Below are positions 48,301 to 55,191 of a stretch of DNA of 64,000 nucleotides, piece after piece (within the stretch, counting starts at the first letter, position 1; each line of letters starts with the position of its first letter). Under the pieces are notes generated by a model. That model was given only the letters and a program-made list of their open reading frames with translations. It ran no database searches and was not told where the DNA came from. Made by a program: the position numbers and the translations under genes. This DNA is from Balanoglossus misakiensis (lineage: Eukaryota; Hemichordata). Where the stretch lies: NCBI GenBank assembly GCA_040954595.2, contig CM082587.2:9796001-9860000 (forward strand). The letters run 5' to 3'.

Positions 48301-51300
48301 TGTACCTACATGTACTAACACATGAACAACAAATGTTTATGCGTCACTTGAATATTAAAGTACCAATAAAAATACCTGGTTTTTAAAATGTACTGTGTAT
48401 GGGGAGGATGCATTTAGGGTGTGGCTAAAAAAAGTTGCCTGTGGCGAAAAAAAATAACATTTTTGCCACACCAGGCAAGTGCGGCTAAAACAGAAAAAAA
48501 ATCCTACCACTATTAAACCCTGGTATAAGATTTATTAGTAATAGTTTATAAACATTATTTACTGACCTTAAAATATCGAAAATAATTTCTGGCTAATAGA
48601 TCCGATAATATTGGTTGTATCTTCACATTATTAAAATAATCCACTGTGTCTATGTGGCAAGTACAGTCATCCACTTCTCCATGTAACTGTCAACAGAAAA
48701 TTGAAACAAATTCTATCATCTGACACAGCCAGTATGTACATGTACTCAATAAAGAAAAAAAATGACTCTTTTATGATCTTTAAAATTAAAAAATAGATAT
48801 ATTGATCAAACACAGTACTCACATTTGGACTGTACAATAATTTGACTTCACTACATGCATTGCAAAGTAGTAGAAAATAAAGGCAAATACACTCAAGCTG
48901 TGACATAACAAAGTCTAGGCAGACAATACAGAATTACTATATTTGTCACTTCTATATTGAGAACTATATTTATGAAAGATACTAAACAATAGCATGCTCC
49001 AACAGCACATTTACACGTGTCCTTCTTTAATTAATCAATTATCATAATTTATTACCACCCTTGGTGAGCTTATAATACATGAAACTAAAATAAGAGAACT
49101 AATTATGACGTAGATGTAATTGACATGTATACATGTAACCCTAAAATTGCACAATTCCTGTGTTCTACATGGACTTTGCACATGTCATAATTTATTTTCA
49201 TGTATTTAGGAATAGTTTTATGTAAACAAACGAAATTGTCATATAAACCATGTGTATTTCAAGTTATAAATAGAACACAACAACACAATTTGTATGGAAG
49301 TCCTGTGCATCAGTGGACTGCTAATATTTTATTTTCCATACTACAGTGTTTCATCTAAATGTACTATGGGGCCCAGGGGGGTTTACCCCTTGTTGACATG
49401 TTGTCACCCAATAGCAATTTGTCAAATGAGGACCAGGGCTCCTTAAAACGATGTTACTCACATGTTAGAGTTATTACATTACATGTACATGTACATGTAC
49501 CCCTTGTCGACCCCCTCACCCCATATTTCTGGCAAATGAGAAGGGGGGGGGGGCATATCCCCCCCCCCCCCCTTAGTTAGAACACTGATGCTATCAATAT
49601 GTATTAATATCATTAATACTTCTTTATTCAGATGATTTAAAACAGGATTTAAATGGAATGGAAATACTGTACCCCACCACCATACTGGCAATTGTCCCAA
49701 TTAGGGTCCATGCATGCTCATCAAAGTACATGTACCCATCAATATATATATAATGAAAGTTTGTATGGCAAAGCATCAAGTCCTACATCATATTCGGTAT
49801 GGAAGTATGGAGTGTAATTATTATATATAATTCCCCCATATTTCGAACGAGTGTGCCTGCGTCGCGGACGAGTGATTCCCCGTATAGCGGCCGTATCCCT
49901 CCGAGCCGCAGGCGAGGAGGGATACAGCTATACGGGGAATCACGAGTTCGCGACGCAGGTACACGAGTGAGGAATACGGGGGAATTATATGTTTATCACA
50001 TACATAGATCCGCTAATTTTGATTTTCAAATAAATCTCTTTGTGGTTGCGATAAAATTTGGAACTATTTTGTGCAAAATTGTTATGCGGTCTATCTGTCT
50101 GGTGACTGAGGTCACGACCTGGACGATTCTGGTTTTGGCGAGGACCCGTCTGTCGTGCGTCAGCTGGATTTCATCGTCTGTCAAGGTTTCACTGGAGCAG
50201 GAAACCTTTCTTGCTTTATGACTAGACCGTTTTGCTCTAATCGTCGCATCAAAATTTTTGCGAATACTCAGTTTTGTACCTGTCGCTCGTTCGACAACGC
50301 GACGACTTTGGCTCAGCACTGACGACCTCGCGACAGTTTTTGTGCCGGTTGGTGCGATAAAAATGTACACAGGTAAAACTAATCGTCGATCGTCCATATT
50401 TACACATACGAAACATTTTATTTATCTTTGCTTATTTTTTAATATCGAAATAAAACCAACAATTGCACTGAATTTTGTCGCCCTAAGAGGACTTTGTTTA
50501 CAAGTTTAAAATAGTTCCGTTTGGTGACGTCAGACGGATGGGTATTACAATAACGCTTGGTGCAAATTTACCTACGTCTGACGTCATACTATGGTATATG
50601 CGGAGCTATGTATGTGATAAAAACTGAAATTCAGACTCCTATAATAGTACATGTATTTTCAACTCATAATCTCCTATTTTCATCTCAAGGGGTGGGGGTG
50701 GGGGGCTGGGATCTCATGCCGCAAAGCACATGTGGGTAATTTTTACCACAGCCGCCCATTTCAAACAAGGCACGCGAATATGTAGCTGTAGTTCAGTAGT
50801 TTGAAGTTTTGTCTTGGTTTGTGTGTTAGACAGCAAAACACAAGGCAAAACCTCAAGCTACTTAACTGCGCATATCCAGGAGGTACATTAGCTGCAATGA
50901 CTGTAGCGGGTGTTGCTGTGGGTCTGAAGCCCTACCACTCCCTTTGCTGTAGGCTGTTGGGGGAGGGGGTTTGCTACCCCAACAATTAACCTACAGCAGG
51001 GAGAGTGGTACATGTAGGAGGACTACGGACCTCAACAATATAATTAATAGCGAATGTTGAAGACATCGTCATCAAACGAGCAGCACCCACTACAATCATT
51101 GCAGTTACATGTACCCCAAGTGGTGACACTCTCCAAGGGAAGTGGGTATCCATGCATGTTTTCAATCTGATTAAAATCAGTTGTAGGGAAATGGAACGTC
51201 TTTTACTAACAAATGTTAGCGGTACAGTTTTCTTTGCTGTCGCCTCACATAAAAATACCGAACAGCTGCATAAGTAAAAGACGTCGCCATTCCATACATC

Positions 51301-52133
51301 TGATTTTAATCAGATTGGCGTGTTCCAAAAATTACAGGGAAGGGGTGGTTTTTATTCCCTATCATGGATCGAAATCGAGAAAAAGGGGTACTTTAAAAAG
51401 AACTGGCCAAAGAATGGTTCGAAATTTCCCAAGAAATATCTACATGTATCAGACACTCAGACGTGTCAGAAAAGTTGTTGTTTTTTATGGCTCATAGAAT
51501 GTAAGCACTCCTTTAACATGTTCTACATGAGTTTCATACTCCCCTTTCCAAAGTTAACAGTTTCAGACTCTGATGTGTTATGTCAGGGACACTGGTTATG
51601 TGAAAACAATAACATACAATGTAATACAGCATTGACCAGACACTAATTATAGAAATAATACATTTGCATAGCTCCTGGATTTTGTAATGACACGTAAGGC
51701 CTAAGGGGGCGTTTGTTGATATTATTTTCTCCCATGTTTCTCAATAAAGGGGGTGTTTTTGATGAAAAATCACAAATTACTAATTAGGGGGGTATCTTGA
51801 AATTTTATGTCACCGCCGAGGCAGTTACACACCCAGGAGAATGCATATGACCAGAATACATTTGCAATGTAGCTACAGTTCAGTAGCTCGATTTTGCCTT
51901 GTTTACAAGTGTGTTTTGACACAAACAAGACAAAACCTCGAGCTACTAAACTGCAGCTTACAAGACCATGGCGGGGTGCGAAAATAAAACACAAACCGTT
52001 AATGATTACGTAATTAAATAAAGACACTTACCTGGCAAAAACAACGATCAGCAGTTTGATTCTTCGGTGATGAAGAGACAACGACCAACACCAGTGTCAC
52101 TGTCAATGAGAGGACCAAAACCAGGTTCTGCAT
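30315..52133 (-). CDS. ERO1: ERO1, endoplasmic reticulum oxidoreductin
   Basis: Thirteen exons on the minus strand, every junction with GT/AG sites and matching phase: 52032-52133, 48567-48686, 46597-46680, 46251-46286, 45796-45952, 44619-44739, 41742-41797, 41138-41230, 40244-40423, 38341-38471, 31770-31856, 30979-31094, 30315-30375 (TGA). The 447-residue product (human ERO1A has 468) begins with a signal peptide and RCFCQ, then has DDCTC, the outer active site [47 protein letters not shown] and the inner FAD-side active site CVGCDKC, ending [12 protein letters not shown]1 is an ER-lumen FAD oxidase that reoxidises protein disulfide isomerase using O2. Intron 10 (31857-38340) contains the receptor gene on the other strand. 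The last three exons lie in duplication unit B and have orphan copies in unit A. It is transcribed divergently from CMTR2. Confidence 0.95.
34084..36972 (+). CDS. Toll-like receptor, intact, intronless
   Basis: A single 962-residue ORF. Met9 may be the real start, since it begins a clean signal peptide ([15 protein letters not shown]). Next come an N-terminal Cys cap (C34, C41, C44), roughly twenty leucine-rich repeats of the LxxLxLxxN type, and one C-terminal Cys cap near 705-750 (LDCTECK ... RCEF ... LEC). A transmembrane segment spans about 755-778, and a TIR domain begins at Y811 with box 1 [11 protein letters not shown], box 2 RDFIPG (R848-G853) and box 3 FWKKL (942-946). This is the single-cysteine-cluster (vertebrate-like) layout. 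The receptor should sense a microbial ligand outside the cytoplasm and signal through MyD88-type adaptors; the ligand is unknown. It lies in ERO1 intron 10, antisense to ERO1. Its tandem copy at 18485 has a nonsense codon. Confidence 0.95.
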   Translation: MCLHELVAMSPLLRRFAIILLIVNLSESRAGTLCKVYKATCVDCTDRDLVNLPGDLPTRATDLDLANNKLRSLPSYSFKSLRQLECLSIAFNDIKSIGSKSLRGLYRLQQLDLQGNGIATVAPEAFLDLSKLEMLHLSSNQLTNLPEGVFSTLGKLKQLDIRSNSLASLSALAFQGLVSLQKLDLTYNTIEDLSDGVFQELTNLKSIGLSDNPLPCFPSSAVRDLSNIEEIYFDQNTIGADCSEINLKRLQHLKLLSFRHCQLTDTIIQNMSFGGNAPYKINMAFNRLVASNYSAFNVLKNVSRINLSGNQMNLDSLERFLRHFQGEGSSVTKSLKERNLVALELGSNEISSLPTGVFQQLHDLEELDMGYNKLQHVAVDAFLGLHNLKVLGLSDNELNTLHSAFRGLDNIQLIDFTRNRLSNSTQVLNSLGRLPTLRHLNFSYNHLAGQMPPNISDRLPSLVDLDLSHNSFTSVHNDSFRFSVNLERLDLSHNDILLSAEQVFFPLVSLRSLSLTGNPLVHYDTFSWHPFKHCTNLRELFLSNWFAVSLHLEDIPGLESLDFDNALYEHYKVGSVDIADMSKKLGSLRVSKLRIENMFITSWLGRRKNHEIQNRFLTIETLVLSNVRFGMTFDASLFFSLFPNVKNLYLEYIDGITSLKDLPTTKKLEYINFSLGFHHQLTALSTELLESQQNLKEVIIFSTGLDCTECKMKEFLDWAKWDEVVILKVPRCEFPYNVPVYSLNLGLECNQIFKISVPITCVAVFAIVCIVLGIRLRWHVRYMIFLGRLRCGGYQLQINDDDDDQPLNKKYDAFVCYNEHDSDWVWQQLVPNLENAGPPNLKLCLHERDFIPGADIFENILDSIENSHKTMLVLSPHFAESEWCYFEMRMAQNCLFDDKRDVLFLMLLEEIPDAVMPRVLRKILLTKNYITWVENEEGRRLFWKKLKMGLRSGNRVNRVADV
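37551..37556 (+). terminator. Candidate polyadenylation signal, intact receptor
   Basis: AATAAA about 580 bp after the stop codon, conserved at 21928 in unit A. Confidence 0.45.
38665..38800. repeat. Small foldback element in ERO1 intron 9
   Basis: The arms ACCACTTCGCGGATAGA (38671) and TATCCGCGAAGTGGT (about 38777) enclose about 100 bp containing a GATCACGTGA site near 38721. Confidence 0.7.
39014..40201. mobile_element. Decayed pogo/Tigger-like transposon
   Basis: About 1.19 kb between TA dinucleotides, starting CAGTGGAACGCCGATTATCC and ending in its complement. CAGTGGAAC...TTATCCGAAC termini and a TA target are typical of pogo/Tigger-type elements. Extra TTCGGATAAT units repeat inside both ends. 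On the minus strand, broken coding remnants resemble the C-terminal part of a pogo-type transposase, with an acidic end [14 protein letters not shown] near 39430-39500, but frameshifts and stops prevent expression. It lies in ERO1 intron 9. Confidence 0.72.
40588..40775. repeat. MITE family F in ERO1 intron 8
   Basis: Starts ACTGTAAAAAACTTTATTTT and ends AAGTAAGGTTTTACAGT. It is more diverged than the copy at 12216. Confidence 0.75.
42660..44597. repeat. Foldback MITE family A split by a nested element
   Basis: The left half is 42660-42966, starting AAAGGGACAAAGTCTCTCTC. The right half is about 44544-44597, ending GACTTTGTCCCTGTAA. The gap is filled by the element at 42970-44539. It lies in ERO1 intron 6. 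Confidence 0.85.
42970..44539. mobile_element. Nested TTAA-flanked non-autonomous transposon, 1.57 kb
   Basis: Starts GGTGGCATTGCATGAAA, ends with the perfect complement TTTCATGCAATGCCACC, and is flanked by TTAA at 42966 and 44540. No transposase ORF is visible. A stretch near 43493-44300 has phrases such as GGGAGTCCCTGGGACTCC and GCGTCCCAAGGGACGC. Confidence 0.82.
44798..45312 (+). mobile_element. Palindrome-tailed element P4, copy 1 (one palindrome arm lost)
   Basis: The body 44798-45228 starts ATTTATTACACCTCAC and carries ATTGATTGG near 44830 and CACGTG at 44851. It ends with a half-palindrome (45229-45312) running GGGCATCATCAATATTG to CTAACATGTGTTATTA. The reverse-oriented copy at 60886-63098 has the full palindrome, so here one arm was deleted at its centre. 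It lies in ERO1 intron 5. Confidence 0.75.
45348..45516. repeat. Palindrome P1
   Basis: A ~169 bp imperfect palindrome centred near 45428 at TTTCCCGAGGCTGTAGGCTG. The arms run from CTGGCCATGAGGGG to ATATAGGCCAG and share GAGTTACCAGAATCA with TGATTCTGGTAACTC. Confidence 0.85.
45521..45685. repeat. Inverted-repeat segment next to P1, with CACGTG
   Basis: Ends TTTTTTATAATTAACCTCATGC and GCATGAGGTATATTATAAAA. It carries GGTCACGTGACC at 45552-45563, a perfect 12-bp E-box palindrome. Confidence 0.75.
46761..46950. repeat. MITE, CTCTCTCACAGCCCC family
   Basis: Starts GACTCTCTCACAGCCCC and ends GGCTGTGAGAGAGATG, near TA at both sides, with the internal phrase AAACGGTTGAGGGCGTGT. It is shared with 55924-56042. 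It lies in ERO1 intron 2. Confidence 0.75.
46985..47330. repeat. Foldback MITE family A in ERO1 intron 2
   Basis: Starts AGAGGGACAAAGTCTCTCTC and ends GAGACTTTGTCCCTTTA. The central arms are partly rearranged. Confidence 0.82.
47390..47566. repeat. Foldback repeat, family D relative
   Basis: Arms CATATTTTGTCAGCCATGCT and GTTTTGGAAACAAAGCTGAC, ending ACAAAATACGGCTAG. It resembles 7593-7775. Confidence 0.6.
47940..48255. repeat. Multi-hairpin GC-richer repeat
   Basis: A block dense in short inverted words: GGCTAGGCCC with CCTAGCC, GGTCTGGCCGACC, GTCCCACACTCGC and GTGTGGGAC, with GTGTGAACGGG near 47995. It resembles in style the blocks at 58707 and 61715. Ends were not defined. Confidence 0.45.
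49827..49989. repeat. Palindrome P2
   Basis: A ~163 bp near-perfect palindrome. The centre is CCTCCGAGCCGCAGGCGAGG near 49896. The outer ends are TATAATTCCCCCAT and GGGGGAATTATA. Arms such as GTGATTCCCCGTATAGC pair with GCTATACGGGGAATCAC. It lies in ERO1 intron 1. Confidence 0.9.
49991..50623. repeat. Inverted-repeat segment next to P2, with TGACGTCA
   Basis: Ends GTTTATCACATACATAG and CTATGTATGTGATAAAAAC. It carries TGACGTCA at 50525 and 50579. A CpG-containing open frame of 123 codons on the minus strand (50026-50397) has no domain I recognise. Confidence 0.75.
50780..50872. repeat. Hairpin repeat H1
   Basis: AGTTCAGTAGTTTGAAGTTT pairs with AAACCTCAAGCTACTTAACT. The same hairpin recurs at 51862-51958. 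Confidence 0.75.
50895..51005. repeat. Hairpin repeat H2
   Basis: CTACCACTCCCTTTGCTGTA pairs with TACAGCAGGGAGAGTGGTA around a G-rich loop. Confidence 0.75.
51150..51330. repeat. Hairpin repeat H3
   Basis: CAATCTGATTAAAATCAG and GGAACGTCTTTTACT pair with AGTAAAAGACGTCGCC and CTGATTTTAATCAGATTG. Confidence 0.8.
51862..51958. repeat. Hairpin repeat H1, second copy
   Basis: CAGTTCAGTAGCTCGATTTT pairs with AAAACCTCGAGCTACTAAAC. It is homologous to 50780-50872. Confidence 0.78.
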
Positions 52134-52520
52134 TTTACGCGCACGCTGAGCTGACAGAAGGCGTTCAGTTTTTCTACTCCTGATCCGCGATCAACGACTG
52201 TGTTGACTGTTGTGATAACAGAGGTTGGTTTCAACAGTCGAGCAGCTGACAACACTCCTGGAACAAGCAGAATCGCCAGAACTTCCACGAAGGGAACACA
52301 AACAATCAGCGATTTCTCAAGAAAAGTTCAGATATGATTTCCTCGCGCAGCGTTCAACAACGCATATCGTCGTCGTTGAAACAGTGCACTTGAGTCCACA
52401 GGTAACAGTAAATGTGACGTGTCCTTTACGCGGCTATGGACGATGACACAAGGCTCTGAGGACATTACAACATACACAACACCATTGTACAATTGTAAAC
52501 AGGATGTTGACCACAAGCTA
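52134..52520 (-). promoter_or_regulatory. ERO1 5' region with a possible UPRE-like site
   Basis: This is the region just upstream of the ERO1 start codon. TGACGTGT at 52415-52422, about 280 bp upstream, resembles the TGACGTG core bound by XBP1/ATF6-type factors. ERO1 genes are known targets of the unfolded protein response. The transcription start is not visible, so this is only a suggestion. Confidence 0.3.
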
Positions 52521-53105
52521 AGAAGGTAGCATCAGAATCAGTCTTGCTTCGAATGCTTCTTTAGCTTAGGGATGGACCATTGAATCTCCAGGGGGTCTGG
52601 AAGCAACAGCTTAACATTCTCCACACAGAGACTAGCGCGGATATTGTCTTTATCCTACTAGTATCTGAGGACTAGTCTGGCCGATACTCTTAATATCAGC
52701 AGACGACCTCGACCATCGGGGGGGGGGGGTGGTGTGATCCCCCCATCCCCCCCCCCCCTGCTCGACCATGGTCACTGTTGCAAGATTCTGAATCCAACGC
52801 TAACTTGTTGTCCATAAAGCATTCTGGGAAAAGATAAAGCCAGTGTCGCGTCAATGGACGTGTAGTGCTGTGCACGTGTACGTGTATGATGAATAACGGG
52901 GATGCAGTAATGTAATGTATTTATTTAGGAACAGTGTGTACTATTACTCGCCAGGCCATTTTGGGATTGTCTGCAATTGTATCCGTAGGTAGGTTGTTCC
53001 ATTTATCAATAGTCCCGATTCTATCACAGTCACTGCCTAATTGGGGACATTGACCGGGGGGGGGGGGGTGTATCGTAACATTTGATTTGTTAGTGACTGG
53101 TCAGT

Positions 53106-53440
53106 ATACACATGATGACTGACAATGAGGGCAACAGTGTATTTTGATGTCCGAGGGCGCTGCTAGTCACAACTAAAACAGTCTTGTTTTCCCGAGGGAA
53201 AACAGACTGTTTAGGTGTGACTGGCAGTCCTGAGATCATCAAAAATACACTGTTGCCCGAATATGTCAATCATCATGTGTTTTATAACACACCAAACACG
53301 ACACACACCACATCCAGGCAACAGTACCGGGCAGAAACCGATCGAAATGATGCCCTAGGGAACAGTTCGAAATGACTAAGGTCACGTGACGGCGTATTGA
53401 CGAATCACGATCGAGGGTTCGCTGCATGGTGTGTTATAAT
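53106..53440. repeat. Palindrome-tailed element P5, tandem copy 1
   Basis: A 335-bp unit. The first ~179 bp form a palindrome (outer ACACATGATG with CATCATGTGT; centre TTTTCCCGAGGGAAAA). The rest is bounded by TTATAACACACC and GGTGTGTTATAA and contains GTCACGTGAC at 53381. Confidence 0.9.
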
Positions 53441-53772
53441 ATACACATGATGACTGACAATGAGGGCAACAGTGTATTTTGATGTCCGAGGGCGCTGCTA
53501 GTCACAACTAAAACAGTCTTGTTTTCCCGAGGGAAAACAGACTGTTTAGGTGTGACTGGCAGTCCTGAGATCATCAAAAATACACTGTTGCCCGAATATG
53601 TCAATCATCATGTGTTTTATAACACACCAAACACGACACACACCACATCCAGGCAACAGTACCGGGCAGAAACCGATCGAAATGATGCCCTAGGGAACAG
53701 TTCGAAATGACTAAGGTCACGTGACGGCGTATTGACGAATCACGATCGAGGGTTCGCTGCATGGTGTGTTAC
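53441..53772. repeat. Palindrome-tailed element P5, tandem copy 2
   Basis: Apparently identical to the copy 335 bp upstream, base for base over the stretches I compared, ending GGTGTGTTAC. Confidence 0.92.
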
Positions 53773-53948
53773 AATTTCTTCTGCCTGGGGGTGGTGGATT
53801 ATGGGGGGGGGGGGGTCAGCCTGTGTTGGAATTGGGTGATGGGGGGGGGCACCTTGTTTGGGAATGCTAAATGAGGGATGAAAATTGCTTTTGAGTCCAC
53901 AAAAATACAGTTTCGAGCTCTTTATTCACGATGACCGTGCTTTATTTA

Positions 53949-54261
53949 AGCAATAAAACACCCCCAGCCATGGTATACCACGAGATTTTGACCAGTTCAC
54001 GACATATACGCACGAGCGATAGCGAGTGCGTATATGGAGTTGAACTGGTCAAAATCGAGTGGTATACCATGGCTGGGGGTGTTTTATTGCTATTATATTA
54101 TGCCAGTATATTGAAACTTTGCATAAAACATTTTAAAAAGGCATTTTCTTTGACTATGATATATGACTGTGGTATATGGCTAATATATCACGGTCACGTG
54201 TCGTGTCTCGACCAATCAAATAGCGTGATTTACACCATCAATATACTGGTATAATATAATA
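53949..54261. repeat. Palindrome-tailed element P3
   Basis: A palindrome 53949-54091 (AGCAATAAAACACCCCC to GGGGGTGTTTTATTGCT, centre ACGAGCGATAGCGAG near 54014) is followed by a segment ending ATTATATTATGCCAG and CTGGTATAATATAAT. The segment carries CACGTG at 54195 and CCAATCA at 54212. Confidence 0.88.
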
Positions 54262-55129
54262 CAACATTTTCTCCCCCTCCCATGCACACCCACGGCACCT
54301 CTTCATTTAATTCCTTAGACACCTTTCATGATGATGTATTGGCTGGTTTGTCCAGTGTACCAGGCAGTCCAGAGCAGGGTAATTGCCTCCCCCTAATCAA
54401 CTCAACATCAGTAGGGCCTACCGATCGTGTTGGGCCTACCGATGTTGAGTGGATTTGCTTTTGAGTTCATTAATCAGATTAGCTCTGCAAAATTTTCTAA
54501 CGTAGTATAGTTTCAGAGGATAAAATTAGTTTATAACTTGTAAAGAAAGAATTTTGCAGGTGATATCATGAATTACATTCAAACTGATGTACTCATGTAT
54601 ATATATATATCTGATATAAATTATATACATACACATACAGTACAACATGTATACACACACAAACAAACACAAATCACTGGGAAGGGGACACTTCATGTAC
54701 ATGTATGTTTTTGAAAGTTGACATGAGGGGGAGGTCACCCACTTTTCAATTTTCAATGAGGGGGTGGGGGTCAGTCACTTTTTGATATCCACAAAATAGA
54801 ATCCCCTCCAGGCTGAAGAAACTGACAAGTCCCTTAGTGTTAACTGTTAATCTTCATTTACAATTTGTCGAGACAATTTAGAAGCCCCTGTCTTGATTTT
54901 GAGATATAATGACAATATCTCCTGCATATAGCAGACAGCTGATGGCTGATGCAACTCTGAATCAGATCTGCAGGAGCTCTCTTCAGATCTGCAGTTTGAT
55001 AAGGGAAAACAGTACTGAGTTCATTACACAATGTATGTGTCCCATGTGACAATCTTTTATACAACATGGTGCTTATTGCAAATTTTGTTGTCTTCATTAT
55101 AGGTATTAGTGTATCGCTTCGACCACAAA
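54262..55129. other. Intergenic region upstream of CMTR2
   Basis: Between the divergent ERO1 and CMTR2 genes. It contains a TA-rich tract near 54600 and a CACACACAAACA tract near 54652, but no gene I can support. An AG acceptor at 55101-55102 precedes ATGGGGCG at 55130, which may be the start of a CMTR2 coding exon. Confidence 0.4.
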
Positions 55130-55191
55130 ATGGGGCGTAAAAAGAAGCGTGCAAAGAAGACTGGGTGTGAGCAATATTGGTATAGATTGGT

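Noticed and set aside
49544-49572. Long G and C runs (also near 12944, 33531, 52719, 53057, 53804, 56959) as G-quadruplex regulators
   Set aside because: Homopolymer runs scattered across introns and intergenic DNA, length-variable between the two units, with no link to a gene feature.
50026-50397. 123-codon minus-strand open frame
   Set aside because: No recognisable domain; it lies inside the repeat segment beside P2, where CpG-rich sequence has few stops.
53184-53375. Identical 63-codon frames in the P5 tandem copies
   Set aside because: They arise from the exact 335-bp repeat and read through the palindrome; no protein family resemblance.
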